Source: Planctomycetota bacterium (lineage in GTDB: Bacteria > Planctomycetota > UBA1135). From it: DNA of 9,091 nucleotides. The stretch spans positions 1 through 9,091 of the forward strand of contig JACNJP010000386.1 in the NCBI GenBank assembly GCA_014382465.1, read 5' to 3'. Positions 1 through 7,064 of this stretch are shown piece by piece (the stretch's first letter is position 1; each line of letters begins with the position of its first letter). The notes under the pieces are model-generated. The model saw only the letters and a program-made list of their open reading frames with translations, made no database searches and was not told where the DNA came from. A program made the translations under genes and the position numbers.

Positions 1-987
1 GCCCGAAATGCAGGCGCCGGCCAAGGGGCCGGCATCCCCCGGCCCCCCCCCCGGCCCCTCCCCCCCCCCCCCCCCCGCCCCCCCCCCCCCGCCCCCCCCC
101 CCCGCCGCCCCCCGGCCGCCCCCGCCGCCGAAGGACCTGGCGACAGCCGCAACATCCGCTTCCCCCGGGCCCCGCAAGCTGGCGCGGCATCGACCGTCCC
201 GCCAATGGACGAAACCGACCACCTCGACTCCGTCGACGGCGCGAAGGAGGTCGAGGACTTCATCGCTGTCGTCGAGCGTGGCACCGGCTCCAGCCAGGGA
301 ACCCGGGTCGGCCCAGGCAAGCGCGACGCGTCCACCGAGCAGATATTCGGTGGTCTCGAGGGCGAGGGCGATCCCGCGGGGATGGCCGGGGGCGCAGCGG
401 CGGTAGACCTCCCGGTGCAGCCGCGCGGAGGAGACGCCGGCGGCCACCAATCCCGCGGCAAGGGTCCAGGCCTCAGGGGAGGCGTTGGCGTGCTGGAACC
501 AGCCGGTGTCAGAGGCCAGGGCCAGGAAGGCCCCTTCGCGGGCACCGGCACAGGGCTCGACACCGAGAGCCTCGGCGAGCCTCCAGGCCAGCAGCCCGGA
601 AGCCGGGGCCTCGGGGTCGTGGAGCAAGTGGTCCCAGCACTCGCGGTCGGCGGAGCTCAAAGGGTGGTGGTCGACGCAGGCGCGCGGAATCCCGGATTCG
701 ATCACCGGACCGGCCATGCCGCCGAGCCGGACGAGCGCGGAGCAGTCACAGACGACCAAGGCGTCGTGAGCCGGCAGGCCGCTTCCCTCCTGGTAGACCT
801 CGAAAGGCGTGTGAAGCCCGAGGACGCCGTAGCGTGGGTCGGGCGGGTCCGGGTTTAGGATGCGGACCTCCTTGCCCAGGGCCCGCAGGGCGTGGAACAG
901 GACGCATTGGGTCCCGAGGCAGTCACCGTCGGCGCGGGAGTGGCCGCTGATCAGGAACTGGCGGGAGCCCCGGATCCAGCGCAGCAG
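1..987 (-). CDS. nrnA: NrnA-like DHH/DHHA1 phosphoesterase (oligoribonuclease / pAp phosphatase), 3' end corrupted or off the edge
   Basis: By family, NrnA enzymes degrade nano-RNAs and dephosphorylate 3'-phosphoadenosine 5'-phosphate in the cytoplasm, using two Mn ions. Reading leftward, the metal motifs appear in order: SGHSRADGDCLGT (about 960-920), VVCDCS (about 757-740), CVDHHPLS (about 675-652) and LASDTGWFQHANA (about 516-481). A DHHA1-like part follows, ending in SLRGPGEADVAAVARSFGGG near 121-180, where the family has FGGGGHxxAAG. Here the His position reads Gly, and everything left of about 120 is a G-homopolymer artefact or low-complexity DNA, so the true C-terminus is not visible. 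No ATG, GTG or TTG lies between the in-frame TAG of the upstream gene (1006-1008) and the first motif. I placed the start at the CTG at 987; a second CTG at 984 sits 6 nt after an AGGGAG. The first canonical in-frame start is ATG at 717, which would remove motif I and is unlikely to be real. The family call is firm; the ends are not. Confidence 0.8.
   Translation of the reverse strand, partial: MLRWIRGSRQFLISGHSRADGDCLGTQCVLFHALRALGKEVRILNPDPPDPRYGVLGLHTPFEVYQEGSGLPAHDALVVCDCSALVRLGGMAGPVIESGIPRACVDHHPLSSADRECWDHLLHDPEAPASGLLAWRLAEALGVEPCAGAREGAFLALASDTGWFQHANASPEAWTLAAGLVAAGVSSARLHREVYRRCAPGHPRGIALALETTEYLLGGRVALAWADPGSLAGAGATLDDSDEVLDLLRAVDGVEVVGFVHWRDGRCRASLRGPGEADVAAVARSFGGGGGRGAAGGGGGGGGAGGGGGEGPGGGPGDAGPLAGACISG
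37..130. repeat. Poly-C / CCG low-complexity tract at the window edge
   Basis: Cytosine runs of 17 (60-76), 13 (78-90) and 12 (92-103), broken by single Gs, sit among shorter C and CCG runs. On the strand coding for the DHH phosphoesterase this is nearly pure G, decoding as Gly with a few Arg, Ala and Pro. It begins exactly where the conserved GGGHxxAAG element of that family should be. The pattern resembles the poly-G tail that two-colour Illumina chemistry gives when signal is lost, assembled at a contig end. A genuine simple repeat cannot be excluded. Bases 1-36 look normal again but cannot be assigned to a gene. Confidence 0.85.
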
Positions 988-990
988 GGT

Positions 991-996
991 CTCCCT
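991..996 (-). promoter_or_regulatory. Shine-Dalgarno-like AGGGAG before the DHH gene
   Basis: AGGGAG on the minus strand lies 3 nt before a CTG (987) and 6 nt before a second CTG (984), in the short space after the amidohydrolase stop. It supports initiation at a non-standard CTG, since no ordinary start codon exists here in any frame. The match may be chance in GC-rich DNA. Confidence 0.35.
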
Positions 997-1005
997 GCCC
1001 GGATT

Positions 1006-2178
1006 CTAGGCCGGCAGACCCGCAGGGCCCAATGGCCGCAGCGGCGGCACGGCCGACAGCAAGGAGCAGGCCTCGGCGGCGCTGGCGAGACTCCGGCCTG
1101 GGCGGAAGCGGAGGCAGCGGCAGTCGGCGCCCGGACGGAGGTGGCCCAGCTCCTCCCGCCCGAGCAGTCGCGCGCCGGTCTCGGTCGCAGCTCGCCACCA
1201 GGCCTGGGCCCCTGCTGCCGGCAGCGCCGCGTGCGCGAGCCGGAATTCACGCATCGGGTCGAGGGTCTCGTTGGAGGCCAGCGAATCGCAGCCGAGGGCC
1301 GGCAGCGGGCCGTCGGCGTCGAGGAATGCCGGCGGCGGCCGCTGGAACCAGCGGTGAGTGCCCGGGCACCACACCAGCCCGACCTCGGCCACGTGGAGCC
1401 GGGTCAACTCGGCCGCCCCGAGGTCGCCGCAGTGCACCGCCAGCGTGCCCCGCCGGGCGCCGCCGACGTCCTCGAGCCAGTCGACCGGGGAATCCCAGCG
1501 CTGGCGAGCCACGGGCCGGTCCCGCCGGCGGAACAGATCAGCCAGCGGCCCGGCTCCGGTGGCGAGGAATTGACGCTCCTCCGGGTGCTCGCCCAGGTGG
1601 ATCGAGATCAGGCCACCGGCGGCGAAGGCCCGGCGCGCCAGGTCCGAGGAGACCCCGAAGGGTGAGTGCAAGGCGACCGGCGCGCCGCGAGCCTCGGCCA
1701 GGGCCGCCTCCGCCAGCTCGGGATCGGGCTGGAACAGCTCGCGCAGGCAGATCAGCTCCGGCCGACCCCGCCCGGCAGCCGCAGCCGACTCCGATCCGAG
1801 CTCGCCGCCGACGTGGGCCAGCACAAGGCCGCAGCCACCCCGGCCCAGCAGGTCGAGGGTTGCGTCGGCCGACTCGGCGTCGTCCCTCCGAGGACCTCGC
1901 CGCCACTCCACCAGCGCCTCGGCCCAGGCGGCGAAGCCGGTGCGCGGCCAGGTTGCTGCGGGCGCGTCGAAGCTCTCAAGGTGGGCGTGCGCCATGACCG
2001 GCGCGGCGCACCACAACTCGCCTGGGAAGCGCTCGACCTCGGGGTGGATCGGATCGTCGAGGCCAACAACCCGGCCCCCGTCGACGACCAGCGCCTGGCC
2101 GCGCACCAGGGTGGAGGCGTCGACCAGGACAGCGTCGGGGAGCAGCCGGCGCAGCCGAGGCTGGCCGGAGCGGTTCAC
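1006..2178 (-). CDS. Amidohydrolase-superfamily metal-dependent hydrolase, aminodeoxyfutalosine/nucleoside deaminase-like
   Basis: A 390-residue cytoplasmic protein with the complete metal-site pattern of the deaminase-type amidohydrolases: HxH in MAHAHLES (His64, His66), SIHLGEHPEERQFL (His194), AVHCGD (His249) and LGCDSLASNETLDP (Asp298). The HLGExxEExxFLxxGxGP stretch, the CPxxxRxF element (here CPGTHRWF) and DSLASN are most like 6-aminodeoxyfutalosine deaminase (MqnX) of the futalosine menaquinone route. Related purine or pyrimidine deaminases and triazine hydrolases share much of this, so the substrate is not settled. No other menaquinone gene is in view. The start is GTG at 2178, overlapping the TGA of the lipoprotein gene as GTGA, which implies translational coupling. 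It leads straight into the expected first β-strands (DAVLVDASTLVRGQALVVDG). The stop TAG (1006-1008) is in the same frame as the following DHH gene. Confidence 0.82.
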   Translation of the reverse strand: MNRSGQPRLRRLLPDAVLVDASTLVRGQALVVDGGRVVGLDDPIHPEVERFPGELWCAAPVMAHAHLESFDAPAATWPRTGFAAWAEALVEWRRGPRRDDAESADATLDLLGRGGCGLVLAHVGGELGSESAAAAGRGRPELICLRELFQPDPELAEAALAEARGAPVALHSPFGVSSDLARRAFAAGGLISIHLGEHPEERQFLATGAGPLADLFRRRDRPVARQRWDSPVDWLEDVGGARRGTLAVHCGDLGAAELTRLHVAEVGLVWCPGTHRWFQRPPPAFLDADGPLPALGCDSLASNETLDPMREFRLAHAALPAAGAQAWWRAATETGARLLGREELGHLRPGADCRCLRFRPGRSLASAAEACSLLSAVPPLRPLGPAGLPA

Positions 2179-5100
2179 TCCCCGTTCCAGTTCAGCGTCA
2201 GGTCCTCGACCTGGTAGTAGCGGCCAGCGCCGGGTCCGATCAGCGTGGAGATCAGGTTGTGGTCGAAGACGATCATGAAACGGATCATGCGCGCCAGGTT
2301 GCCGCGGATCTCGGGCAGGCCGCCGGTGGTGCCGTAACCGGGGACGACCCAGTCGCCGAGGGTGGCCGGGTTGGGCTCGGTGGCGCCGGGGGGGCCCCAG
2401 CCGACCTGGAAGGCAACCCAGACCGGGGTCGTCCCCGGCGTGGTGTGATCGTTGCCGCTGAGGTCGTCGCCGTCGTAGGTGACCACCTGTTCGGCGCCGT
2501 CGTCGAAGCGAACGGTGATCGAGTAGCCGGTGAAGTCGAGCAGCAGGACGTCGTTGGTGGGCGCGAACCAGGCGCTGCGGACGCCGCTCGAGTTGCCGTT
2601 GAAGACGCCGAAGTCGCCGAGGGTACCCCCGAGGTCGGCGCCGAAGGCGGCAACGTTGGGGACGCCGGGCTGGCCGATCGGGGCCAGGTCGACCGAGGCG
2701 TCTGGCGCCACCATTCCCTGGAGGGTGACCAGCGGCTCGACCCCGGTCGGAGTCTCGAAGCGGATCAGACCGGCGCCGCCGGTGCCGCCGTAGTTGCCGG
2801 CGGAGCCCTTTCCGCCGCGCCCGCCGCGGAGGACCAGGGCGTCGGGCGAGACCGCCAGGGGACCGTTGGTCTGCAGCAGGATCGAGCCGCCCGCGCCGCC
2901 GCCGCCGCCGGCGTCGCCGGGTGGGGCGTGGACGATCGCAGCGGTGTCGTGATACGGGAGGGACAGCATGAACTCGCTGTCGCCGCCGCTGCCGCCAGAG
3001 ACCCTGACGCTGCCGCTTACGAAGACCGGCCCACCGGATTGGAGCTGCAGCCCGGACCCGCCGGCGCCGCCACCGGCGCCCGAGCAGTTGCGGTAGGTGT
3101 CGATCAGGCCGTCGGGCCGGAACGCGCCGAGGGCGTGGTAGGAGCCGTGCAAGCCGACGCCGGCGCCGCCGCCGCCGCCGCCGCCGAGCAGCAGGCCGAG
3201 GGACGGCTCGAGGGTCTCGATGCCGGCGGGAAGGCTGTAGCTCCCTCCGGCCGCGTCAGGCGTCCCGCCGCCGCCGTGGGCGTCGAGATCGAGGAAGGAG
3301 TTGTACTCCCAGATCCCCGAACCCGCGTCGACCTCAGGGGCGGGCAGGAGGCCGAGCAGCGGGTCCGTCGAACCAGGGACGAAGTACTCGCCCTGGTCGC
3401 CGTCGGTCCAGAAGCCGCCGCCGCCGCCGCCGCGCGAGCGGTGCCGGGAGTACTCGGTGTAGCTGCTGATCCCGGTGTCGAAGTGCGAGCGGATCTTGGT
3501 GTAGATCGTGAACGCGGTGTTCGGGATCGAATCGGTCAGCGGCGGCCAGGCCCACGACCCCATGCCGGCGCCGAGCGCCCGCTCTCCGGCGAGTTGGCCG
3601 TAGCGCAATTCAGGGTCGCCGCTGGTCGGGGCCGCCCCCACTCCTTGCCCGGGGCGACCGTGGACATAGACCCAGCGGCCGGTGGTCGGCGGAGCGGCGG
3701 CCAGGAAGCGGGCAGGATCGGGCGGGTCGTTGATCGGATCGACCTGGCCCTCGACCCAGTTGGTGAGATCCTCCTTGTAGTAGTCCGGCTCGCCGGGGGG
3801 CTCGTTGGGGTCCCGGATCCCGTCCAGGACGTACCAGGCCTTGCCGCCCTTGCCGCCCGAGCCGCCGCCGCAGTTGCCGGCGGCCGGATTTCCTCCCAGG
3901 GCCTCGAACTCGAAGATGCCGCCGGTGGATTCACCCGACAAGCGTTCGTCGAAGCGCAGGAAGTACTTGCCGAAATTGGCCGGGGCCGGGGCGCCGGACA
4001 GGTCGAGGACACCCTCCACCAGGCACTCTCCGCGGCAGAACAGGCGCAGCGGGTTGGGGCCGGCGGCGGTCACGGTGACGCCGTCCGGGATGTGGACCCG
4101 GTCGAACATGAAGACGCCGTCGGTGATGGTGACGGTCTCGCCGGTGATCGTGACCATCGCCATCGAGTCGGTGGAGAAGCTGAAGTCCTCGGTCGGGGCG
4201 AAGGTGCCGAGGATTCCGCTGCCGCCGCCCCGGTGGAGGCCCGCGACGGTGTCGTAGCCGCTGTCCAGGGCGCCAGGGTTGGCGCTCCACAGGCTGGCGG
4301 TGCTGGCGGCGCCATCCAGCATCAGGCTGTCATCGAAGGTCTCGACGAAGCTGCCAGGCGCCGACCCGCTGGTCGGCAACGGGACCAGGTTCGAGCCCGG
4401 ATTGCTCAGGAAGTTGTCGGCGATGTCGGCGATCTGGGACGAGAAGTCGATGCGCAACTGGCGCAGCCCGTTGGCCCCGCTGGGGAACGGCGCCAGCGGG
4501 CGGAAGGTCAGCTCCGTCAGCAGGCGGTTCTGGTCGAACTCGATCGAGTAGGTCCCCGGGATGGCCACCTCGACGGTGGTCGCTTGGCTGTCGTCCACCA
4601 CCCGGACGCTGACCGAGGGGCTGGACCCGGTCGCAGAATCGACCAGCTGGTCCTTCTGCATCAGGTCGTTGAAGACCATCACGACGTCGAAGTCGTTGGT
4701 CGTCGGCGGCTTGGTCAAGTTCGGAGTGAAGGTCACCCGCGGCCGCCCGGGCACCAGGTCAATGATGCCGGCGGTCTGGATCGAGCAGGTGATGGGGGTC
4801 AGGTTCGGACGGCCGATCACCGACTTGACGACGTTGGATTCGGGAGAGGCGAACACCGTGATCCGGTAGATCGCGCCCTCCTGGAAGCCGAACTGGATGC
4901 CGGCCTCGTTCTCGATCAGCGCCGGGCGGAAGATCACCTTTCGGCCCTGGACCAGGAATTCGCCGGGCGGGGTCGAGCCGTTGTTGATCTCCACCACCGA
5001 AATCGAGGTGAAGCTCACGGTGGACGGATCGACCGCGTCGTTGAAGGGGAAGACGATGTCCTGGTTGGTGGCGATCAGGTTGACCGCGCACGACCCGCCC

Positions 5101-5237
5101 TGGCAACCCAAGGAACACAGGGCGATCTGGAAATTGCCGGCCCGGGTCACCACCTTGGAGGAGGAGGACCCGGAGCATGCCGTCAAGACGGCGAGCAGAC
5201 CGAGTGCGAAGGTCTTTCCTAGAATGCGGCGCATCAT
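2175..5237 (-). CDS. Large glycine-rich lipoprotein with bacterial Ig-like domains
   Basis: A 1020-residue predicted envelope lipoprotein of unknown function. MRR-start signal peptide; hydrophobic core about 9-18; lipobox LTAC with Cys21, followed by a GSSSS linker. Residues about 55-130 (FPFNDAVDPSTVSF, then VQGRKVIFRPA) look like an SbsA/Big_5-type Ig-like domain. A second such unit may span about 165-270 (DFDVVMVFNDLM, LTELTFRPLAPFPSGA). Residues about 355-415 have alternating strand-like segments (VTITGETVTITDG, GVLDLSG), as in β-solenoids. From about 448 to 828 come at least seven Gly-rich blocks, including G603-608 and G685-691, interleaved with short hydrophobic strands such as SGLQLQ, GGSILLQT and AGLIRFETP. 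The C-terminal 150 residues are Gly-poor and β-like. Besides Cys21 there are eight Cys (41, 45, 50, 151, 401, 405, 456, 718), so disulfides are possible. The start is the first of two tandem ATGs, with no strong Shine-Dalgarno. It is first of three leftward genes and overlaps the amidohydrolase by GTGA. An adhesion, matrix or surface-layer role is inference. Confidence 0.85.
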   Translation of the reverse strand: MMRRILGKTFALGLLAVLTACSGSSSSKVVTRAGNFQIALCSLGCQGGSCAVNLIATNQDIVFPFNDAVDPSTVSFTSISVVEINNGSTPPGEFLVQGRKVIFRPALIENEAGIQFGFQEGAIYRITVFASPESNVVKSVIGRPNLTPITCSIQTAGIIDLVPGRPRVTFTPNLTKPPTTNDFDVVMVFNDLMQKDQLVDSATGSSPSVSVRVVDDSQATTVEVAIPGTYSIEFDQNRLLTELTFRPLAPFPSGANGLRQLRIDFSSQIADIADNFLSNPGSNLVPLPTSGSAPGSFVETFDDSLMLDGAASTASLWSANPGALDSGYDTVAGLHRGGGSGILGTFAPTEDFSFSTDSMAMVTITGETVTITDGVFMFDRVHIPDGVTVTAAGPNPLRLFCRGECLVEGVLDLSGAPAPANFGKYFLRFDERLSGESTGGIFEFEALGGNPAAGNCGGGSGGKGGKAWYVLDGIRDPNEPPGEPDYYKEDLTNWVEGQVDPINDPPDPARFLAAAPPTTGRWVYVHGRPGQGVGAAPTSGDPELRYGQLAGERALGAGMGSWAWPPLTDSIPNTAFTIYTKIRSHFDTGISSYTEYSRHRSRGGGGGGFWTDGDQGEYFVPGSTDPLLGLLPAPEVDAGSGIWEYNSFLDLDAHGGGGTPDAAGGSYSLPAGIETLEPSLGLLLGGGGGGGAGVGLHGSYHALGAFRPDGLIDTYRNCSGAGGGAGGSGLQLQSGGPVFVSGSVRVSGGSGGDSEFMLSLPYHDTAAIVHAPPGDAGGGGGAGGSILLQTNGPLAVSPDALVLRGGRGGKGSAGNYGGTGGAGLIRFETPTGVEPLVTLQGMVAPDASVDLAPIGQPGVPNVAAFGADLGGTLGDFGVFNGNSSGVRSAWFAPTNDVLLLDFTGYSITVRFDDGAEQVVTYDGDDLSGNDHTTPGTTPVWVAFQVGWGPPGATEPNPATLGDWVVPGYGTTGGLPEIRGNLARMIRFMIVFDHNLISTLIGPGAGRYYQVEDLTLNWNGE

Positions 5238-5375
5238 TGGCAGCGGGCCCCGTGGATCGCGCTCCCCGTTCGCTCGGGAAGCTGGCAGAGGGCCCCGCGG
5301 AGTCTACCATAACTAGCGCGTAAAGCGTTTTGGTAACGGTCACTTAGGCCCCTCCTAGTCTGCCACCTCGCCGCC
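5238..5375. promoter_or_regulatory. Divergent intergenic spacer, probable promoters for both directions
   Basis: This 138-nt spacer separates two divergently transcribed genes. Bases about 5304-5345 are clearly more AT-rich than anything nearby. On the minus strand, TATGGT (5306-5311) could be a -10 with TTACCA (5331-5336) as a -35, but the 19-nt gap is long. On the plus strand, TTGGTA (5330-5335) resembles a -35 without a convincing -10. A tandem GGTAAC-GGTCAC (5332-5343) could be half an operator. The flanks are GC-rich leader sequence. No riboswitch or small RNA is recognisable. Confidence 0.4.
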
Positions 5376-6278
5376 ATGGCTCGCACCCTGTACCTGACCC
5401 TCCTGCTCCCGGCGGCCGGCGCGCTCGCGCTGCTCGTCGACCCGGCCTCCGCCGCCCGCCTACCGGCCTTCCGAAGCCCCTTGGCCAGCGGCGCTTCCAT
5501 CGCCGAGGAGGTCCGGGCGAGCGCCAGCGCTGGTTCCGCTGAGGCCCTCTTCGCGCGCGCGCTCGAGCTCGGCGAGTCCCTCGAGGGCTCGCTTACCGCC
5601 GACCGCCGCCGCGCTCTCCGAAGCCAGCTCGACCACCTGCTCGAGGGGATCGGGCGCCGCCCCGGCGCCGCCGGCCTGCCCTGGGGCGCGTGGATCGAGG
5701 CCTGCCGCCAAGCCCACCGCGAGGTCGCGCCGGGCCTGATGCGAGCCGCCGCGCTCGCCCTCGGCCCGGACGTGGTCCCGCTGGCCGACTCCTTCAACCG
5801 CCGTGAGTCGCCGGTCGCCCTGCGGGTCGCGGCGCTCCAGGCCCTCTGGCGGGTGGACGAGATGGCCGGCTTCAACGCCTGCGGCGCCGCCCTGCGCGAA
5901 GCCCCGCGGTTGGACCTCCACGACCGGATCGTCGGCGAGGTGCTCGGAGCCTGCCAGGGCCGCTTCGCCGAGGAGCTGCTGCTCGAGGCGGCCAGCCACC
6001 GGTCCCCGGTCTCGGAGCGGGCCAAGCGACTCGCGGTGGAGTCCCTGGGCGAGCGCGGATCGGTGCCGGCCATCGGCTTGCTCGGCCAAGTCCTCGGCAG
6101 CGAGCGCGGCAACGTGCTGCTCCGGAAGGCCGCCGGCGAGGCTCTGCTCCAGATCGGCACCGACGAGGCGTTGCGCGCCATCGCCGCGGTGCCGCCTATC
6201 GATGAGGCGATCGAGCCCGTGTTCCACGCCTACCTCGGGCAGCTGCGCCAGCGCATCGGCCTGCCGGCGCGGGATTGA
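5376..6278 (+). CDS. Secreted HEAT-like helical-repeat protein
   Basis: A 300-residue protein with an N-terminal signal peptide: short basic start, hydrophobic segment about 5-21, and a likely signal-peptidase I site after ASA (residue 26). The rest is almost entirely predicted α-helix. Ala/Leu-rich helix pairs at about 115-175 (GLMRAAALALGPDVVPLADSF, ALRVAALQALWRV) and about 210-285 (AKRLAVESLGERGSVPAIGLL, LLRKAAGEALLQIGTDEALRAI) have the HEAT/PBS-lyase spacing. Such repeats usually serve as binding scaffolds; no catalytic motif is visible. The start ATG at 5376 sits just behind the divergent spacer without an obvious Shine-Dalgarno, so initiation may be weak or nearly leaderless. The gene ends 3 nt before the TatD start, indicating one operon. 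A periplasmic location is inferred from the signal peptide; the partner is unknown. Confidence 0.75.
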   Translation: MARTLYLTLLLPAAGALALLVDPASAARLPAFRSPLASGASIAEEVRASASAGSAEALFARALELGESLEGSLTADRRRALRSQLDHLLEGIGRRPGAAGLPWGAWIEACRQAHREVAPGLMRAAALALGPDVVPLADSFNRRESPVALRVAALQALWRVDEMAGFNACGAALREAPRLDLHDRIVGEVLGACQGRFAEELLLEAASHRSPVSERAKRLAVESLGERGSVPAIGLLGQVLGSERGNVLLRKAAGEALLQIGTDEALRAIAAVPPIDEAIEPVFHAYLGQLRQRIGLPARD

Positions 6279-6281
6279 CCC

Positions 6282-7064
6282 TTGCGGCTCTTCGACAGCC
6301 ACTGCCACCTCCATTGGGAGGAGGACGCGCACCCGGTGGACCAGACCCTGGCGCGGGCCCGCGACGCCGGCGTGGACCGGGTGGTGTGCGTCGGCATCGA
6401 CTGCCCGACCTCGGCCCGGGCCCGCGAGATCGCCGCACTGCACCCCGGCGTCCTGGCGAGCGCCGGCATCCATCCCAACGACCTGCCGGCGGATGCCGCT
6501 CACGCGCAGCGGGAGCTGGCGCGCCTCGGCCGGCTGCTCGACGAGGGCGGCTGGGCGGCGGTCGGGGAGACCGGGCTCGACCTCTACTGGGACCGCGTGC
6601 CGCTCGAGGTCCAGCGGCAGGGCTTCTCCTTCCAGCTCGGCGAGGCGGCGCGCCGCCGCCTGCCGCTGATCATCCATTGCCGCCAAGCCGGCGCCGAGAC
6701 CCTGCAGCTGCTCCAGGACCACGGCGCCGACGTCGCCGGGGTCATGCACTGCTACTCCGACAGCGCGGAGCGCGTCTCGGCCTTCCTCGACCTCGGCCTG
6801 CACATTTCCTTCGCCGGCAACCTCAGCTACAAGCAGAGCGGGGACCTGCGCGAGGCCGCCCGGCGGGTACCGCTGGACCGGCTGCTGGTCGAGACCGACG
6901 CGCCCTTCCTGGCGCCCCAGCCGCGGCGCGGCAAGCGCAACGAGCCGGCGTTCGTCCGCTTCACCCTCGACACCCTCGCGGAGGTCCGCGGCATGGACCC
7001 GGCGGAGGTCGCCGAGCTCACCTGGGCCAACGCCGCGGCCCTGTTCGGCGGCGGCCTCGACTAG
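6282..7064 (+). CDS. tatD: TatD-family metal-dependent deoxyribonuclease
   Basis: A 260-residue TIM-barrel hydrolase of the TatD family, the usual length. By family these are Mg/Mn-dependent 3'-5' DNases, or D-aminoacyl-tRNA-related hydrolases in some members, acting in the cytoplasm. Metal ligands seen: DSHCHL (His7, His9), VGETGLD (Glu96), IIHCR (His132), VMHCYSD (His156) and LLVETDAPFL (Asp206). They are followed by the family signature PQPRRGKRNEP. HCYSDS replaces the common HCFSGS but keeps the ligand. The start is TTG at 6282, 3 nt after the TGA of the HEAT-like gene. MRLFDSHCHL matches the normal TatD N-terminus, and only a weak GGGA (6271-6274) precedes it, so translation is probably coupled. 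The stop TAG lies in a CTAG shared with the convergent pseudopilin gene. YcfH/YjjV-type paralogues cannot be told apart from sequence alone. Confidence 0.93.
   Translation: MRLFDSHCHLHWEEDAHPVDQTLARARDAGVDRVVCVGIDCPTSARAREIAALHPGVLASAGIHPNDLPADAAHAQRELARLGRLLDEGGWAAVGETGLDLYWDRVPLEVQRQGFSFQLGEAARRRLPLIIHCRQAGAETLQLLQDHGADVAGVMHCYSDSAERVSAFLDLGLHISFAGNLSYKQSGDLREAARRVPLDRLLVETDAPFLAPQPRRGKRNEPAFVRFTLDTLAEVRGMDPAEVAELTWANAAALFGGGLD

Noticed and set aside
205..1997. Several plus-strand open frames opposite the DHH and amidohydrolase genes
   Set aside because: They are Gly/Arg/Pro-rich shadows; the minus strand carries complete catalytic motif sets over the same bases.
3165..3431. (CCG)n trinucleotide runs at 3165-3185 and 3414-3431 as microsatellites or phase-variable repeats
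   Set aside because: They encode poly-Gly blocks in a Gly-rich domain, and length changes would stay in frame, so they would not switch expression. Codon-level repetition explains them.
2259..5222. A 987-codon open frame on the plus strand opposite the lipoprotein gene
   Set aside because: It mirrors the lipoprotein gene codon for codon, and its translation is Val/Gly/Ala/Arg-rich with no domain. Stop-free antisense frames are expected when third positions are nearly all G or C.
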